From contig DIWJ01000026.1 of assembly GCA_002428445.1 (NCBI GenBank), positions 1 through 64,000 on the forward strand: DNA of 64,000 nucleotides. The letters run 5' to 3'. This DNA is from Syntrophaceae bacterium UBA6109 (GTDB lineage Bacteria > Desulfobacterota > Syntrophia > Syntrophales > UBA6109). Positions 28,943 to 36,523 of the stretch are shown here, piece by piece. Under the pieces are notes generated by a model, which saw only the letters and a program-made list of their open reading frames with translations, did not search any database and had not been told where the DNA came from. How positions within the stretch are numbered: the first letter of the stretch is position 1; every line of letters starts with the position of its first letter. Made by a program: the position numbers and the translations under genes.

Positions 28943-28995
28943 CTTCCTTTCTGATAAACTTTTTCATTTGTCGGTCACATAAGCCAGCCGGAACA

Positions 28996-29685
28996 TCAGT
29001 CTTTTATTTTCTGCTTTAGAAAATTCAGGGCTGTTCCGATATGTCCGCGTAAATATTCTTTCGCTTCCTTGCATTGACCTTTTCGAATAAGGTCTATGAG
29101 CAATTGATGTCCATTTACCGCTTCTTCGTATTGACCCGGATCGGATAGGCTTTGATCTGTATAGAAAAAATTATATCGTGAAAGATTGGGTGAAATTGAT
29201 GAGTACAGGTGCTCCAGCCACTTGCTGCCGCAAGACCTGACAAGTTCTACGTGAAATAGGGAGAAGATTCTGAAGAATTCCAGCCTTTCGGATACACTGC
29301 CAGCGTCGGGAAATTTTTGATTCCTCGCCATTTCCAGACTCTTCTCCATTGCCGTAAAATCGCCTATCTTCTTTTCTATCATCAATTCAATGGCGGTTGC
29401 CTCTATCGTGTACCGGGTTCTGTAAAGATCCTCACAGTCCGCAATTGACAATGTCGTAACATATACGCCCTTTCGGGATTCTGTGGAAATCAAGCACTCA
29501 TTCTCGAGAATCGGGAAGGCTTCGCGGATGGGAGCTCTACTGATCTTTAACGTCGCCGACAACGGAATTTCGTTCAGTTTCTGCCCGCCGGCGAATTCGC
29601 CCGCAATAATCATATTCCTCAAGTATTGAACCGCAGCATCTCTGGCACCGACAATTTCTACACGTAATGCATGGTCATTTCTCAT
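28996..29685 (-). CDS. GntR-family transcriptional regulator, FCD subfamily
   Basis: 229 residues. The N-terminal winged helix contains A-V-Q-Y-L-R-N-M-I-I-A-G-E-F and I-S-R-A-P-I-R-E-A, the usual FadR-type recognition helix. The C-terminal all-helical FCD ligand-binding domain shows the metal-ligand pattern with Y-R-T-R-Y-T-I-E and F-H...H-Q-L-L-I-D...R-G-H-I-G-T. Family members sense sugar acids, dicarboxylates or lactate. The position after the recognition helix has F where L is usual (E-A-F). AAGGAG precedes the ATG. It lies inside the cluster it probably controls; a matching palindrome overlaps the cluster promoter at 32511-32538. Confidence 0.9.
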   Translation of the reverse strand: MRNDHALRVEIVGARDAAVQYLRNMIIAGEFAGGQKLNEIPLSATLKISRAPIREAFPILENECLISTESRKGVYVTTLSIADCEDLYRTRYTIEATAIELMIEKKIGDFTAMEKSLEMARNQKFPDAGSVSERLEFFRIFSLFHVELVRSCGSKWLEHLYSSISPNLSRYNFFYTDQSLSDPGQYEEAVNGHQLLIDLIRKGQCKEAKEYLRGHIGTALNFLKQKIKD

Positions 29686-29700
29686 GGGCCGCTCCTTCTG

Positions 29701-31056
29701 TTATATCGAAACAACGCGATCAATACATACCTGGGCCAGACCGAGATGGTTCTCAGGTTTCAACAAATCCCGGATCTCCTTTTCGGACAAGTAACTCCGG
29801 ATTTCCTGATTTTTCAGGATGTACTCATCAAATGGTGCATTGCTTTCGAAGGCCTCCATGGCCGCTTTATGAATGATGGCGTGGGCCGTCTGTTTCTTTC
29901 CGGTTCGCTTCGAGAGCGCGAGCATCAGCGGCTCCGTTGCAATGAGCCCCTGGAGCATGTCGAGATTCCGCTTCATGACATCTTTCTTGACAGTAAGGTT
30001 CTTGAAAACGTGCTTTGCGTTGTTCAGCATCGCGCCCACCAGCACGCATGTTTCGGGAATGACCATATCTTCCATGTAGAATCCGACGAAGTCATGAGAG
30101 TCCGTCATGTGAGTCTCAGCAAAGGCGCCTGCGTTGGAGCGGATCTTCTTGCACCAGGCGATGATCGACTCGCAGTAAACGGGATTCCTCTTCTGCGGCA
30201 GAGAACTGGACCCGATCTGATGTTCGGTATCGAATGGTTCTTCGAGTTCGCCGATCTCATTTCTCTGTTGCGCATAAATGTCGCCACAGATCTTATCGAA
30301 GGTGATTGAAAGGACTGACAGGAGGTTCATGAATTCCGCAAGTCGGTCCATGTGCCTGCGGAACGATATCCTGTTGGGAAACAATCCCAGGCGCTCCAGC
30401 ATCCGCTTCTCCAATTCAAGGCATTTCTCTCCGCTGATCATGTAGTGGGAGGCGTGAGTGCCGACGGCTCCTTTGATACTGCCCAGCAGAACCCTTTTTC
30501 TGGCTTCCTGGAATCTCTCGATATTTTTGGAAATAGCGTCCGACCAGACTGCGGCAACAAAGCCGAATGTCGTCGGCAGCGCCTGCTGGCCGTGCGATCT
30601 TTCGGCCATGAGGGTGTGCCTGTGCTCGTCCGCCAAACGGTTTAGGTAGAGCCTGATGGTCTCCAGGTCTTTCTCAAAAACATCCATTGCCCTTCTCATG
30701 CGATAGGCCAATGTGTTCTCAAAGAATTCCGGACTGCATGACCCATAGTGGACGTATTCGCCTGCTCCATTTTCGCATACCTCGGCAAGGGCACGGATCG
30801 TTGCAACGCTGGCAATCTTGATTTTTTGATGGATTTGCAGGATTCGATCGACGCTTACGTAATTGAGAGAAGCTTTGGCCTTTATTTCTTTCGCCACTGC
30901 CTGAGGAATGATTCCCAATTCGCCCTGGATCTCCGCCAGGATCGCTTCGAAATAGAGCCAGCTTTCAATCACCCCTTTTTCATCGAAAATCGCCTTGATC
31001 TCCGGTGCATCGAAATCGCTCGCAAAAAGTTTTGTCTCCATCATATGAACGGCCAT
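29701..31056 (-). CDS. Fumarase/aspartase-superfamily lyase A, altered substrate loop
   Basis: 451 residues, closest to lyase B in this cluster. Region 2 (S-H-G-Q-Q-A-L-P-T-T-F-G-F) and region 3 (I-G-S-S-S-L-P-Q-K-R-N-P) are present, although M is replaced by L in region 3. Region 1 is changed: where B and C have G-x-T-T-Q-D, this protein has G-S-C-S-P-E, losing the Thr and Asp that contact substrate in relatives. It may use a different substrate or be inactive. ATG 31056 is preferred to 31104 on its GAGGAG site and on paralogue alignment; it then starts 22 bases after the PrpD-like gene stop. Confidence 0.82.
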   Translation of the reverse strand: MAVHMMETKLFASDFDAPEIKAIFDEKGVIESWLYFEAILAEIQGELGIIPQAVAKEIKAKASLNYVSVDRILQIHQKIKIASVATIRALAEVCENGAGEYVHYGSCSPEFFENTLAYRMRRAMDVFEKDLETIRLYLNRLADEHRHTLMAERSHGQQALPTTFGFVAAVWSDAISKNIERFQEARKRVLLGSIKGAVGTHASHYMISGEKCLELEKRMLERLGLFPNRISFRRHMDRLAEFMNLLSVLSITFDKICGDIYAQQRNEIGELEEPFDTEHQIGSSSLPQKRNPVYCESIIAWCKKIRSNAGAFAETHMTDSHDFVGFYMEDMVIPETCVLVGAMLNNAKHVFKNLTVKKDVMKRNLDMLQGLIATEPLMLALSKRTGKKQTAHAIIHKAAMEAFESNAPFDEYILKNQEIRSYLSEKEIRDLLKPENHLGLAQVCIDRVVSI

Positions 31057-31078
31057 TGCAAATTCTCCTCGAATCCAA

Positions 31079-32458
31079 TCATTCTGCCATGAGTTTTGCG
31101 GCAAGAGTGCTGATGTTTTTTTCCTTCTCCAGCTTCTGAATCGATGCCATTAGATCAGCCGTCTTTGCTCTCAAAGGGACTGAATCCATGAGCTTCCTTG
31201 CCTTGCTGGCCAATTCGTCCCACGTCAGGCGGTTTTCAGGATCACCCTTTGGATAGTCAATCCTCGTACTGTAGGTTGCTCCATCCTTCGTTTCGATTTC
31301 GACGGTCGCCGCCCATTGCTTCGGATAAAGTTTCTCGATCTGAGGGTTTTCCACACATTGAACCCTTGCCGCGAGGCCGAGAATATCTTTCGCACGAAGG
31401 TTTTTTTCGTTGAACCGATCGAGAGAGACATCGCCGTAAGAAAGCGCAAGCGCAGCACCGAAGGGCATACTGAACTGGGCGCCGTACGTTGTCGTCGGCC
31501 GAAACTTGTTCTCCATCGGATAGACGACGATGGGAAATCCTGCCTTCAATATCCCAAGCGTCACTTTTTTTACGTCAGCGGCCTCAATCTTCTTTTCATT
31601 TTTCAGTTTGAGAATTCCATCGATGGGAGGTTGCATGTATCTGCAACAGGCGTGCGGCTTGATACTGCAGCGCAGGATTTCAAAACTCTCCCCCATCTTG
31701 TCAAGGATCTTCTTTGCATCTGCGTGATCGGAGTAGGCGTGCAGGAAACCGTGTACTCCTTCCAGGATTGAGCGAGGCCCAGTGAAACCGCGCTTCGCCA
31801 GCATGCTCGCTATGATTCCGTTGTGCGCCGCCCAACCGCAATGCATCCTCTTTGTCCATGAACCATCAGACAAGAATTCCAGAGAGGCCGCGGCTTGACT
31901 CCCCGCAATACCAAGAGCCATGGCGATCTGCTCCCTCGTCAGCCCCATGATCTTCGCCACGGCCGCAGCCGCGCCGAATACCCCACAGGTTCCCGTAGGA
32001 TGAAAACCTCTGTCGTAATGCTGCCTCGGGCCGATTGCCTTCCCGATACGGATCATCACTTCGTATCCGACAACGACGCCCTCGATAAACTCCCTGCCAC
32101 CCTTGCCCGTCATCTCACAGGCGGCTAAACACGCCGGAACAATGACGGTTCCGGGATGCAGAGAAGATTCGTTGTTCACATCGTCCAATTCAAGTGCGTG
32201 ACAGGCCGTACCATTGGCCAATGCGGCATACTGATAGGGTGCCAGATTTTTTGTACCGATGACCACACCACCGGAACCGGTGGAGGAATTTTCGGCCACA
32301 AATCCCTGCATGATCCTGGAAGAAGTTTCCTTTGTGCCCCGAACAGTTACGGCGAGTGTATCAAGAGTATAATACTTGGCACTCTCCACGACTTCATTTG
32401 GCAAAGCCGCAAATTTCAATTTCCTGCAATAGGCTGCGAGTTCTTCCGCAATTTGCAT
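31079..32458 (-). CDS. MmgE/PrpD family protein A
   Basis: 459 residues, distantly related to the protein at 24488. Landmarks: L-D-D-V-N-N-E-S-S-L-H-P-G-T-V near residue 95, H-P-T-G-T-C-G-V-F-G-A-A-A-A-V near 150 and I-K-P-H-A-C-C-R-Y-M-Q-P-P-I-D-G near 265. The T-H-S-A/x motif of paralogue B is M-Q-P-P here, so the two probably act on different compounds or in different directions. First gene of the cluster, 54 bases downstream of the predicted transcription start. Candidates from the family are dehydratase, decarboxylase or epimerase. Confidence 0.85.
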   Translation of the reverse strand: MQIAEELAAYCRKLKFAALPNEVVESAKYYTLDTLAVTVRGTKETSSRIMQGFVAENSSTGSGGVVIGTKNLAPYQYAALANGTACHALELDDVNNESSLHPGTVIVPACLAACEMTGKGGREFIEGVVVGYEVMIRIGKAIGPRQHYDRGFHPTGTCGVFGAAAAVAKIMGLTREQIAMALGIAGSQAAASLEFLSDGSWTKRMHCGWAAHNGIIASMLAKRGFTGPRSILEGVHGFLHAYSDHADAKKILDKMGESFEILRCSIKPHACCRYMQPPIDGILKLKNEKKIEAADVKKVTLGILKAGFPIVVYPMENKFRPTTTYGAQFSMPFGAALALSYGDVSLDRFNEKNLRAKDILGLAARVQCVENPQIEKLYPKQWAATVEIETKDGATYSTRIDYPKGDPENRLTWDELASKARKLMDSVPLRAKTADLMASIQKLEKEKNISTLAAKLMAE

Positions 32459-32510
32459 AATTCACCTCGAAGGCTGGAAATCGACCGGATTTAGATACCG
32501 CTTTGCACTT

Positions 32511-32538
32511 GATTGTGGATTGTAGACAATCGGCAATC
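32511..32538. promoter_or_regulatory. 28-bp palindrome over the -10 box, probable GntR/FCD operator
   Basis: The core GATTGT-AG-ACAATC (32518-32531) is a perfect inverted repeat with two central bases. A second GATTG/CAATC pair outside it extends the symmetry to 28 bases with 11 of 13 positions matching. FCD-type GntR proteins typically bind TTGT-N2-ACAA-like sites. Covering the -10 box, binding would block transcription. Confidence 0.75.
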
Positions 32539-32547
32539 GACTGTCAA
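32519..32547 (-). promoter_or_regulatory. Consensus sigma-70 promoter of the lyase/TRAP cluster
   Basis: Read on the minus strand: TTGACA (32547-32542), exactly 17 bases, TACAAT (32524-32519), and an A/T-rich stretch upstream. It lies 60 bases before the first gene at 32458. Confidence 0.8.
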
Positions 32548-32695
32548 GAACTTTTTTGGTGGAAAAGCTGTTTGGATTATTTACTGTTCTTGCGAGTCTT
32601 AGAAAACCGGGGAATTGCAGCAAAGAGAACCATGCAGAAACTTCAGTGCAGGCAGGGTGTGGCAAAATATATTTCTGTTGCTGGACGAATTACGT

Positions 32696-33478
32696 TTACT
32701 TCTTCGGCCAGAGCTTGCCGGCGAGGGATTCCATCCGCTGAGCAAGCCGCTCCGCATCGCCGCTGCGGACGATTTCGCAGAGCGCATCGAGGGATTTCCG
32801 GTAGAACTCGATCAGCAACGGGACGGCGGGGTTCCCGCAGATGATCTCGGCATAGAGCCGGGGGTTGTTCTTCAGGACCCGCGCCAGGATCTCCGTCTTT
32901 GTCCGGAAGATCGGCGTGCTGAAGGCCTCCAGCGCCTTGAAGTCGAGGCCGGGGGACTCCAGCAGCAGGGCCATCTCGATCGAGTGCAGGTGGTTCATGC
33001 TCTGGATCACGGCCATTGCCGCGTCGTGCCGCTCGGGCGTCGTCTCGACGACATTCGCTCCGCCCTCCGCGAAGAGCGCTTTCACACGGGGCAGCCACCT
33101 TCCTGACCGCGCCGGACACAGGACGACGTTCTGACCCGCCGCCGACGTTTCGCGGGGGCCGAAGAGGGGGTGGCAGCCGACGACTTCGCAGTGCGAGGAG
33201 CGCAGCATGGCCGCGACCGGATCGACCTTCAGGGACGTGAGGTCCATGAGGAGCGAAGGCTCCGGCATCTGCGGCCCGACGCGCTCGATCACCGGAACGG
33301 TGGCCGGGATGGGAACGGCGACACAGACGACATCGCAGCATGCCGCCATCTTTTCGGGAGACATCCCGCTGTTCCTGCCGGACACATCGACTTCGCAGCC
33401 CGCTGTGCGGGCGAAATCGGCGAACCATTTCCCCATGCCGCCCGTGCCGCCGATAATCCCGATCCACAACCTTTCCAT
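32696..33478 (-). CDS. tyrA: Prephenate dehydrogenase
   Basis: 260 residues, the short monofunctional form without chorismate mutase or ACT domain. The NAD(P) motif is I-G-I-I-G-G-T-G-G-M-G near the N-terminus. H-P-L-F-G-P-R near residue 103 carries the conserved catalytic His region, and H-D-A-A-M-A-V-I-Q-S-M-N-H is the helix that follows. It oxidatively decarboxylates prephenate to 4-hydroxyphenylpyruvate for tyrosine. It starts at the base following the aroC stop and ends the shikimate supraoperon. Lack of an ACT domain suggests control at the transcript level by the attenuator upstream. Confidence 0.9.
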   Translation of the reverse strand: MERLWIGIIGGTGGMGKWFADFARTAGCEVDVSGRNSGMSPEKMAACCDVVCVAVPIPATVPVIERVGPQMPEPSLLMDLTSLKVDPVAAMLRSSHCEVVGCHPLFGPRETSAAGQNVVLCPARSGRWLPRVKALFAEGGANVVETTPERHDAAMAVIQSMNHLHSIEMALLLESPGLDFKALEAFSTPIFRTKTEILARVLKNNPRLYAEIICGNPAVPLLIEFYRKSLDALCEIVRSGDAERLAQRMESLAGKLWPKK

Positions 33479-34540
33479 TTATCTCACCGCCTTCTGGCGC
33501 AGGACAAGATCCGCCAGGACAATCTGCACCATCGCCCCGCAGACCGGCACAACCCGCGGGAGGACCGAGACGTCGTGGCGGCCCCCGACGGAAATCTCGA
33601 CGGCTCTTCCGGCCGCGTCGACCGTCCGCTGCGACCGGGCAATCGACGGAAGAGGCTTGCAGGCAACACGGACCCGGATCTCCTGGCCGCTCGTGATTCC
33701 CCCCAGGATACCGCCGGCGTGGTTGGAGAGGAAGCCTTCCGGCGCCATCCCGTCATTGGCCTGCGAACCCGTCATGGCGGCGGCGGCGAAACCGTCTCCG
33801 ATCTCGACGCCCTTCACGGCGCCGATCCCCATGAGCGCCCCGGCGAGCAACCCATCGGCCTTGTCGAACACCGGCTCTCCCAATCCTGCCGGGCATCCAC
33901 GGACGACGATCCCGACGATGCCTCCGAGGGAATCGCCGTTGTCTCTCGCCTCTCGAATCCGCTCCCGCATTCGCAACGACGCCTCGGGATCCGGGCAAAA
34001 AAGCGGATCGGCATCGATCCGCTCCCGGCTGACCTCGCCGATGCGGCCAGCCACACCCCCCAGGGCCTCTGTAAAGGCAAACACTTCGATACCTTCCCGC
34101 CGCGTCACCGCGGCCGCCACGGCGCCCGCCGCCACGCGCGCCGCCGTCTCGCGGCCCGAGGCGCGCCCGCCGCCGCGATGGTCGCGGAGACCGTACTTGC
34201 GGAGATAGGTAAAATCTGCGTGGCCGGGACGGAAGACGTCCCGGTATTTTTCGTAGGCGGCCGGGTCGGCGTCGCGGTTGCGGATGAGGAGGGAAATCGG
34301 CGTCCCCGTCGTCCGGCCTTCGAAAACCCCGGACAGGATCTCCACCTCATCCGCCTCCCGGCGCGGCGAAGTCCCGTCCATCCCCATCCCGGGCTTGCGC
34401 CGGTCCAGGACCTGCTGGATATCCGACTCGGCAAGCGGGATTCCGGGCGGACAGCCGTCCACAACGGCTCCGACCGCCTTCCCGTGAGACTCCCCCCACG
34501 TGGTCACGCGGAATACGCTCCCGATGGTGTTTCCCGACAT
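33479..34540 (-). CDS. aroC: Chorismate synthase
   Basis: 353 residues. It converts EPSP to chorismate using reduced FMN. Signatures: T-W-G-E-S-H-G-K-A-V-G at the N-terminus, R-P-G-H-A-D-F-T-Y near residue 105, and G-G-G-R-A-S-G-R-E-T-A near residue 125. The ATG at 34540 follows a G-rich site (GGGGG); a TTG two codons upstream is in frame but unlikely. tyrA begins directly after its stop. Confidence 0.96.
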   Translation of the reverse strand: MSGNTIGSVFRVTTWGESHGKAVGAVVDGCPPGIPLAESDIQQVLDRRKPGMGMDGTSPRREADEVEILSGVFEGRTTGTPISLLIRNRDADPAAYEKYRDVFRPGHADFTYLRKYGLRDHRGGGRASGRETAARVAAGAVAAAVTRREGIEVFAFTEALGGVAGRIGEVSRERIDADPLFCPDPEASLRMRERIREARDNGDSLGGIVGIVVRGCPAGLGEPVFDKADGLLAGALMGIGAVKGVEIGDGFAAAAMTGSQANDGMAPEGFLSNHAGGILGGITSGQEIRVRVACKPLPSIARSQRTVDAAGRAVEISVGGRHDVSVLPRVVPVCGAMVQIVLADLVLRQKAVR

Positions 34541-34591
34541 GTTCAATCCCCCTCACATTCCAGCGCAAAATCCGCTGCACCGCAAGATCTT

Positions 34592-35116
34592 TCATCGCGC
34601 GCGCTGACCGATTTGCCGGCAGATCTCGTCCACGACCCCGTCGATCGTCAGATCGGTCGTATCGATCCGGATGTCGGCGGCCTGTCGATACAACGGTTCT
34701 CTCTCTTTGAGAAGACTCCTCACCTCGGCTTCCGGTTCCAGGTCCGTCAGGCCGGGCCTTCTCTCGCCGCTTCCGGCATCGGCGTCCAGCCGGCGGACGA
34801 CGGTCTCCGGCGAGGCGTCCAGCCAAACCACGGAGCCCAGTTCTTTCAAGACCTCGCGGTTGCGCGGATCGAGGAGGACTCCGCCCCCCGTCGCGACCAC
34901 GCCCTCCTCGCCGTCCGTCAGACCGCGGAGAACGCCGCTTTCGCGGCGGCGGAAACCGGTCCACCCCTCGGTCCGCACGATCTCGGCTATGGTCCCGCCG
35001 GCCTCAACCTCCACCCGCTCGTCCGTATCGACAAAAGCGGTCCCCAGGCGCTCGGCAAGACGCCGGCCGGCGCCGGTTTTCCCCGTGCAGCGATATCCGA
35101 TCAGAACGATCTTCAC
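34592..35116 (-). CDS. aroK: Shikimate kinase
   Basis: 174 residues, the usual size. Walker A is G-Y-R-C-T-G-K-T, D-T-D is the shikimate-binding motif (F-V-D-T-D-E), and G-G-G-V is the third conserved segment. It phosphorylates shikimate with ATP. The start is a GTG at 35116 overlapping the aroA stop by four bases (GTGA); a longer reading from 35164 would overlap aroA by 52 bases and has no support. Confidence 0.92.
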   Translation of the reverse strand: MKIVLIGYRCTGKTGAGRRLAERLGTAFVDTDERVEVEAGGTIAEIVRTEGWTGFRRRESGVLRGLTDGEEGVVATGGGVLLDPRNREVLKELGSVVWLDASPETVVRRLDADAGSGERRPGLTDLEPEAEVRSLLKEREPLYRQAADIRIDTTDLTIDGVVDEICRQIGQRAR

Positions 35117-36390
35117 AGCCTGTCGATCTCCTCCCAGAAGGACGGAAAGGATTTTGCGACGCACCCCGGATCGGAGATCTTCATCCCCGGAACGGCGAGT
35201 CCCGCCGCGGCAAAGCTCATGGCGATGCGGTGATCCCGATAGGTTTCAATCGTCGCGCCGTGCGGATTTCCGCCGTCGATCGTCAGTCCGTCTTCTCTCT
35301 CGGCCACCGCGGCGCCGATCTTTCGCAGCTCATTCGCCAGGGCGGACAGGCGGTCGCTTTCCTTGAGCCGCAGGTGGGAAACGCGCGACACGATCGTCCG
35401 GCCGGGGCGGAAAGCGGCCAGGACGGCGAGTGTCGGCACCATGTCCGGGATATCGCCCATGTCGAAAGAACGCTCCCCTCCTTCGCAAGTGCGGCCTTCG
35501 ACCTCGATCCAACCCTCTCCCGCCTGCACCCCGCAACCCAGAGCCTCCAGGATGTCGATAAAACGCGTATCCCCCTGCAGGCCGTTCCGGCGGACGTTGA
35601 GGACGCGCACGGATCCGCCGCACAGGGCCGCAGCCAGAAAGAAATACGACGCGCTCGAGGCGTCCCCTTCGATGCGGTATTCCCGGCCCCGGTAGCGCTG
35701 TCCCGCCGCCACCCGGTAGCGATTTTGCCCTTCCTGCTGAACGGCAACCCCGAAATCCGCCATCACACGAACCGTCATATCGATGTAGGGTTCGGAAACG
35801 GTGTCTCCCTTCAGCACCACCTCGACATCGCGGTCGGCGTAGGGGGCGGCCAGCAGCAGCGAAGAAACGAATTGACTGCTCCGGATATCCGCAAGTTCCG
35901 CGATACCGCCGCGCATCCCGGCGGCATGGATGACGACGGGCGGACAGCCGTTCCGGCTCTCCATCGCCACGCCGAGTTGATTCAGGGCATCGGCAAGACT
36001 TCCGACCGGCCGTTCGCACAACCTCGCATCCCCCGTCAGGCGGTACTCTCCGCGGCCGAGAGAGGCGACCGACAGGAGAAACCGCATCGCCGTGCCGTTG
36101 TTGCCGAGGAAGATCTCCCCCTCCGGCGCCGCAGGTCTTCCGCCGCAGCCTCGAACCCTGAGGCCGCTTTCCTCCTCATCAATCTCCGCACCCAGGCGCC
36201 GCAGCGCAGCGGCGAGAAGATGCGTATCTTCGGAAAACAGGGGATCCGCCATGCGGGACTCGCCGTCCGCTAGAAAAGCGGCGATCAGTGCCCGCTGCGT
36301 GTGGCTCTTGGAGCCGGGGACCCGAACGACGCTCTTCAACGGGCCGCGGGGCCGGATCTCTCTCTCCTTCATGTCGATATCGCTTTTCAT
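35113..36390 (-). CDS. aroA: 3-phosphoshikimate 1-carboxyvinyltransferase (EPSP synthase)
   Basis: 425 residues. P-G-S-K-S-H-T-Q-R-A near residue 25 and L-G-N-N-G-T-A-M-R-F near residue 95 are the phosphoshikimate and PEP contact motifs; R-L-K-E-S-D-R-L near residue 340 and Y-R-D-H-R-I-A-M-S near 385 complete the active site. The L-G-N-N-G-T-A-M-R motif, with N-N-G where many enzymes have N-A-G, is of interest because this loop affects glyphosate sensitivity; no prediction is made. The frame is open 39 codons further upstream, but that part is the inverted repeat at 36433-36523. ATG 36390 has a GGGGA site. Confidence 0.95.
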   Translation of the reverse strand: MKSDIDMKEREIRPRGPLKSVVRVPGSKSHTQRALIAAFLADGESRMADPLFSEDTHLLAAALRRLGAEIDEEESGLRVRGCGGRPAAPEGEIFLGNNGTAMRFLLSVASLGRGEYRLTGDARLCERPVGSLADALNQLGVAMESRNGCPPVVIHAAGMRGGIAELADIRSSQFVSSLLLAAPYADRDVEVVLKGDTVSEPYIDMTVRVMADFGVAVQQEGQNRYRVAAGQRYRGREYRIEGDASSASYFFLAAALCGGSVRVLNVRRNGLQGDTRFIDILEALGCGVQAGEGWIEVEGRTCEGGERSFDMGDIPDMVPTLAVLAAFRPGRTIVSRVSHLRLKESDRLSALANELRKIGAAVAEREDGLTIDGGNPHGATIETYRDHRIAMSFAAAGLAVPGMKISDPGCVAKSFPSFWEEIDRL

Positions 36391-36432
36391 GCTTTCCCCA
36401 TCCGACAATATTCGCTCGAAAAAGGCGGCGGT

Positions 36433-36523
36433 TTCGTAAAAAGCTCCGCAGGCAAGGCGTGCGAATTCCGAGAAGCGATGCGCACATGGGCGTACGCCGA
36501 CCAGCATCCGGACTTTTTACGAA
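36433..36523. repeat. Inverted-repeat element that supplies the aroE stop codon
   Basis: TTCGTAAAAA (36433-36442) and TTTTTACGAA (36514-36523) are perfect 10-bp inverted ends around 71 bases of GC-rich, partly palindromic sequence. The right end provides the TAA stop of aroE. It fills most of the only long gap (126 bases) in an operon that otherwise has overlaps. Size and ends resemble small palindromic repeats or MITE-like elements; no second copy was seen in this window. Confidence 0.6.

Noticed and set aside
33170..35233. A 687-codon plus-strand frame across the aro genes
   Set aside because: It lies antisense to tyrA, aroC and aroK, whose motifs are complete, and its composition is that of a shadow frame.
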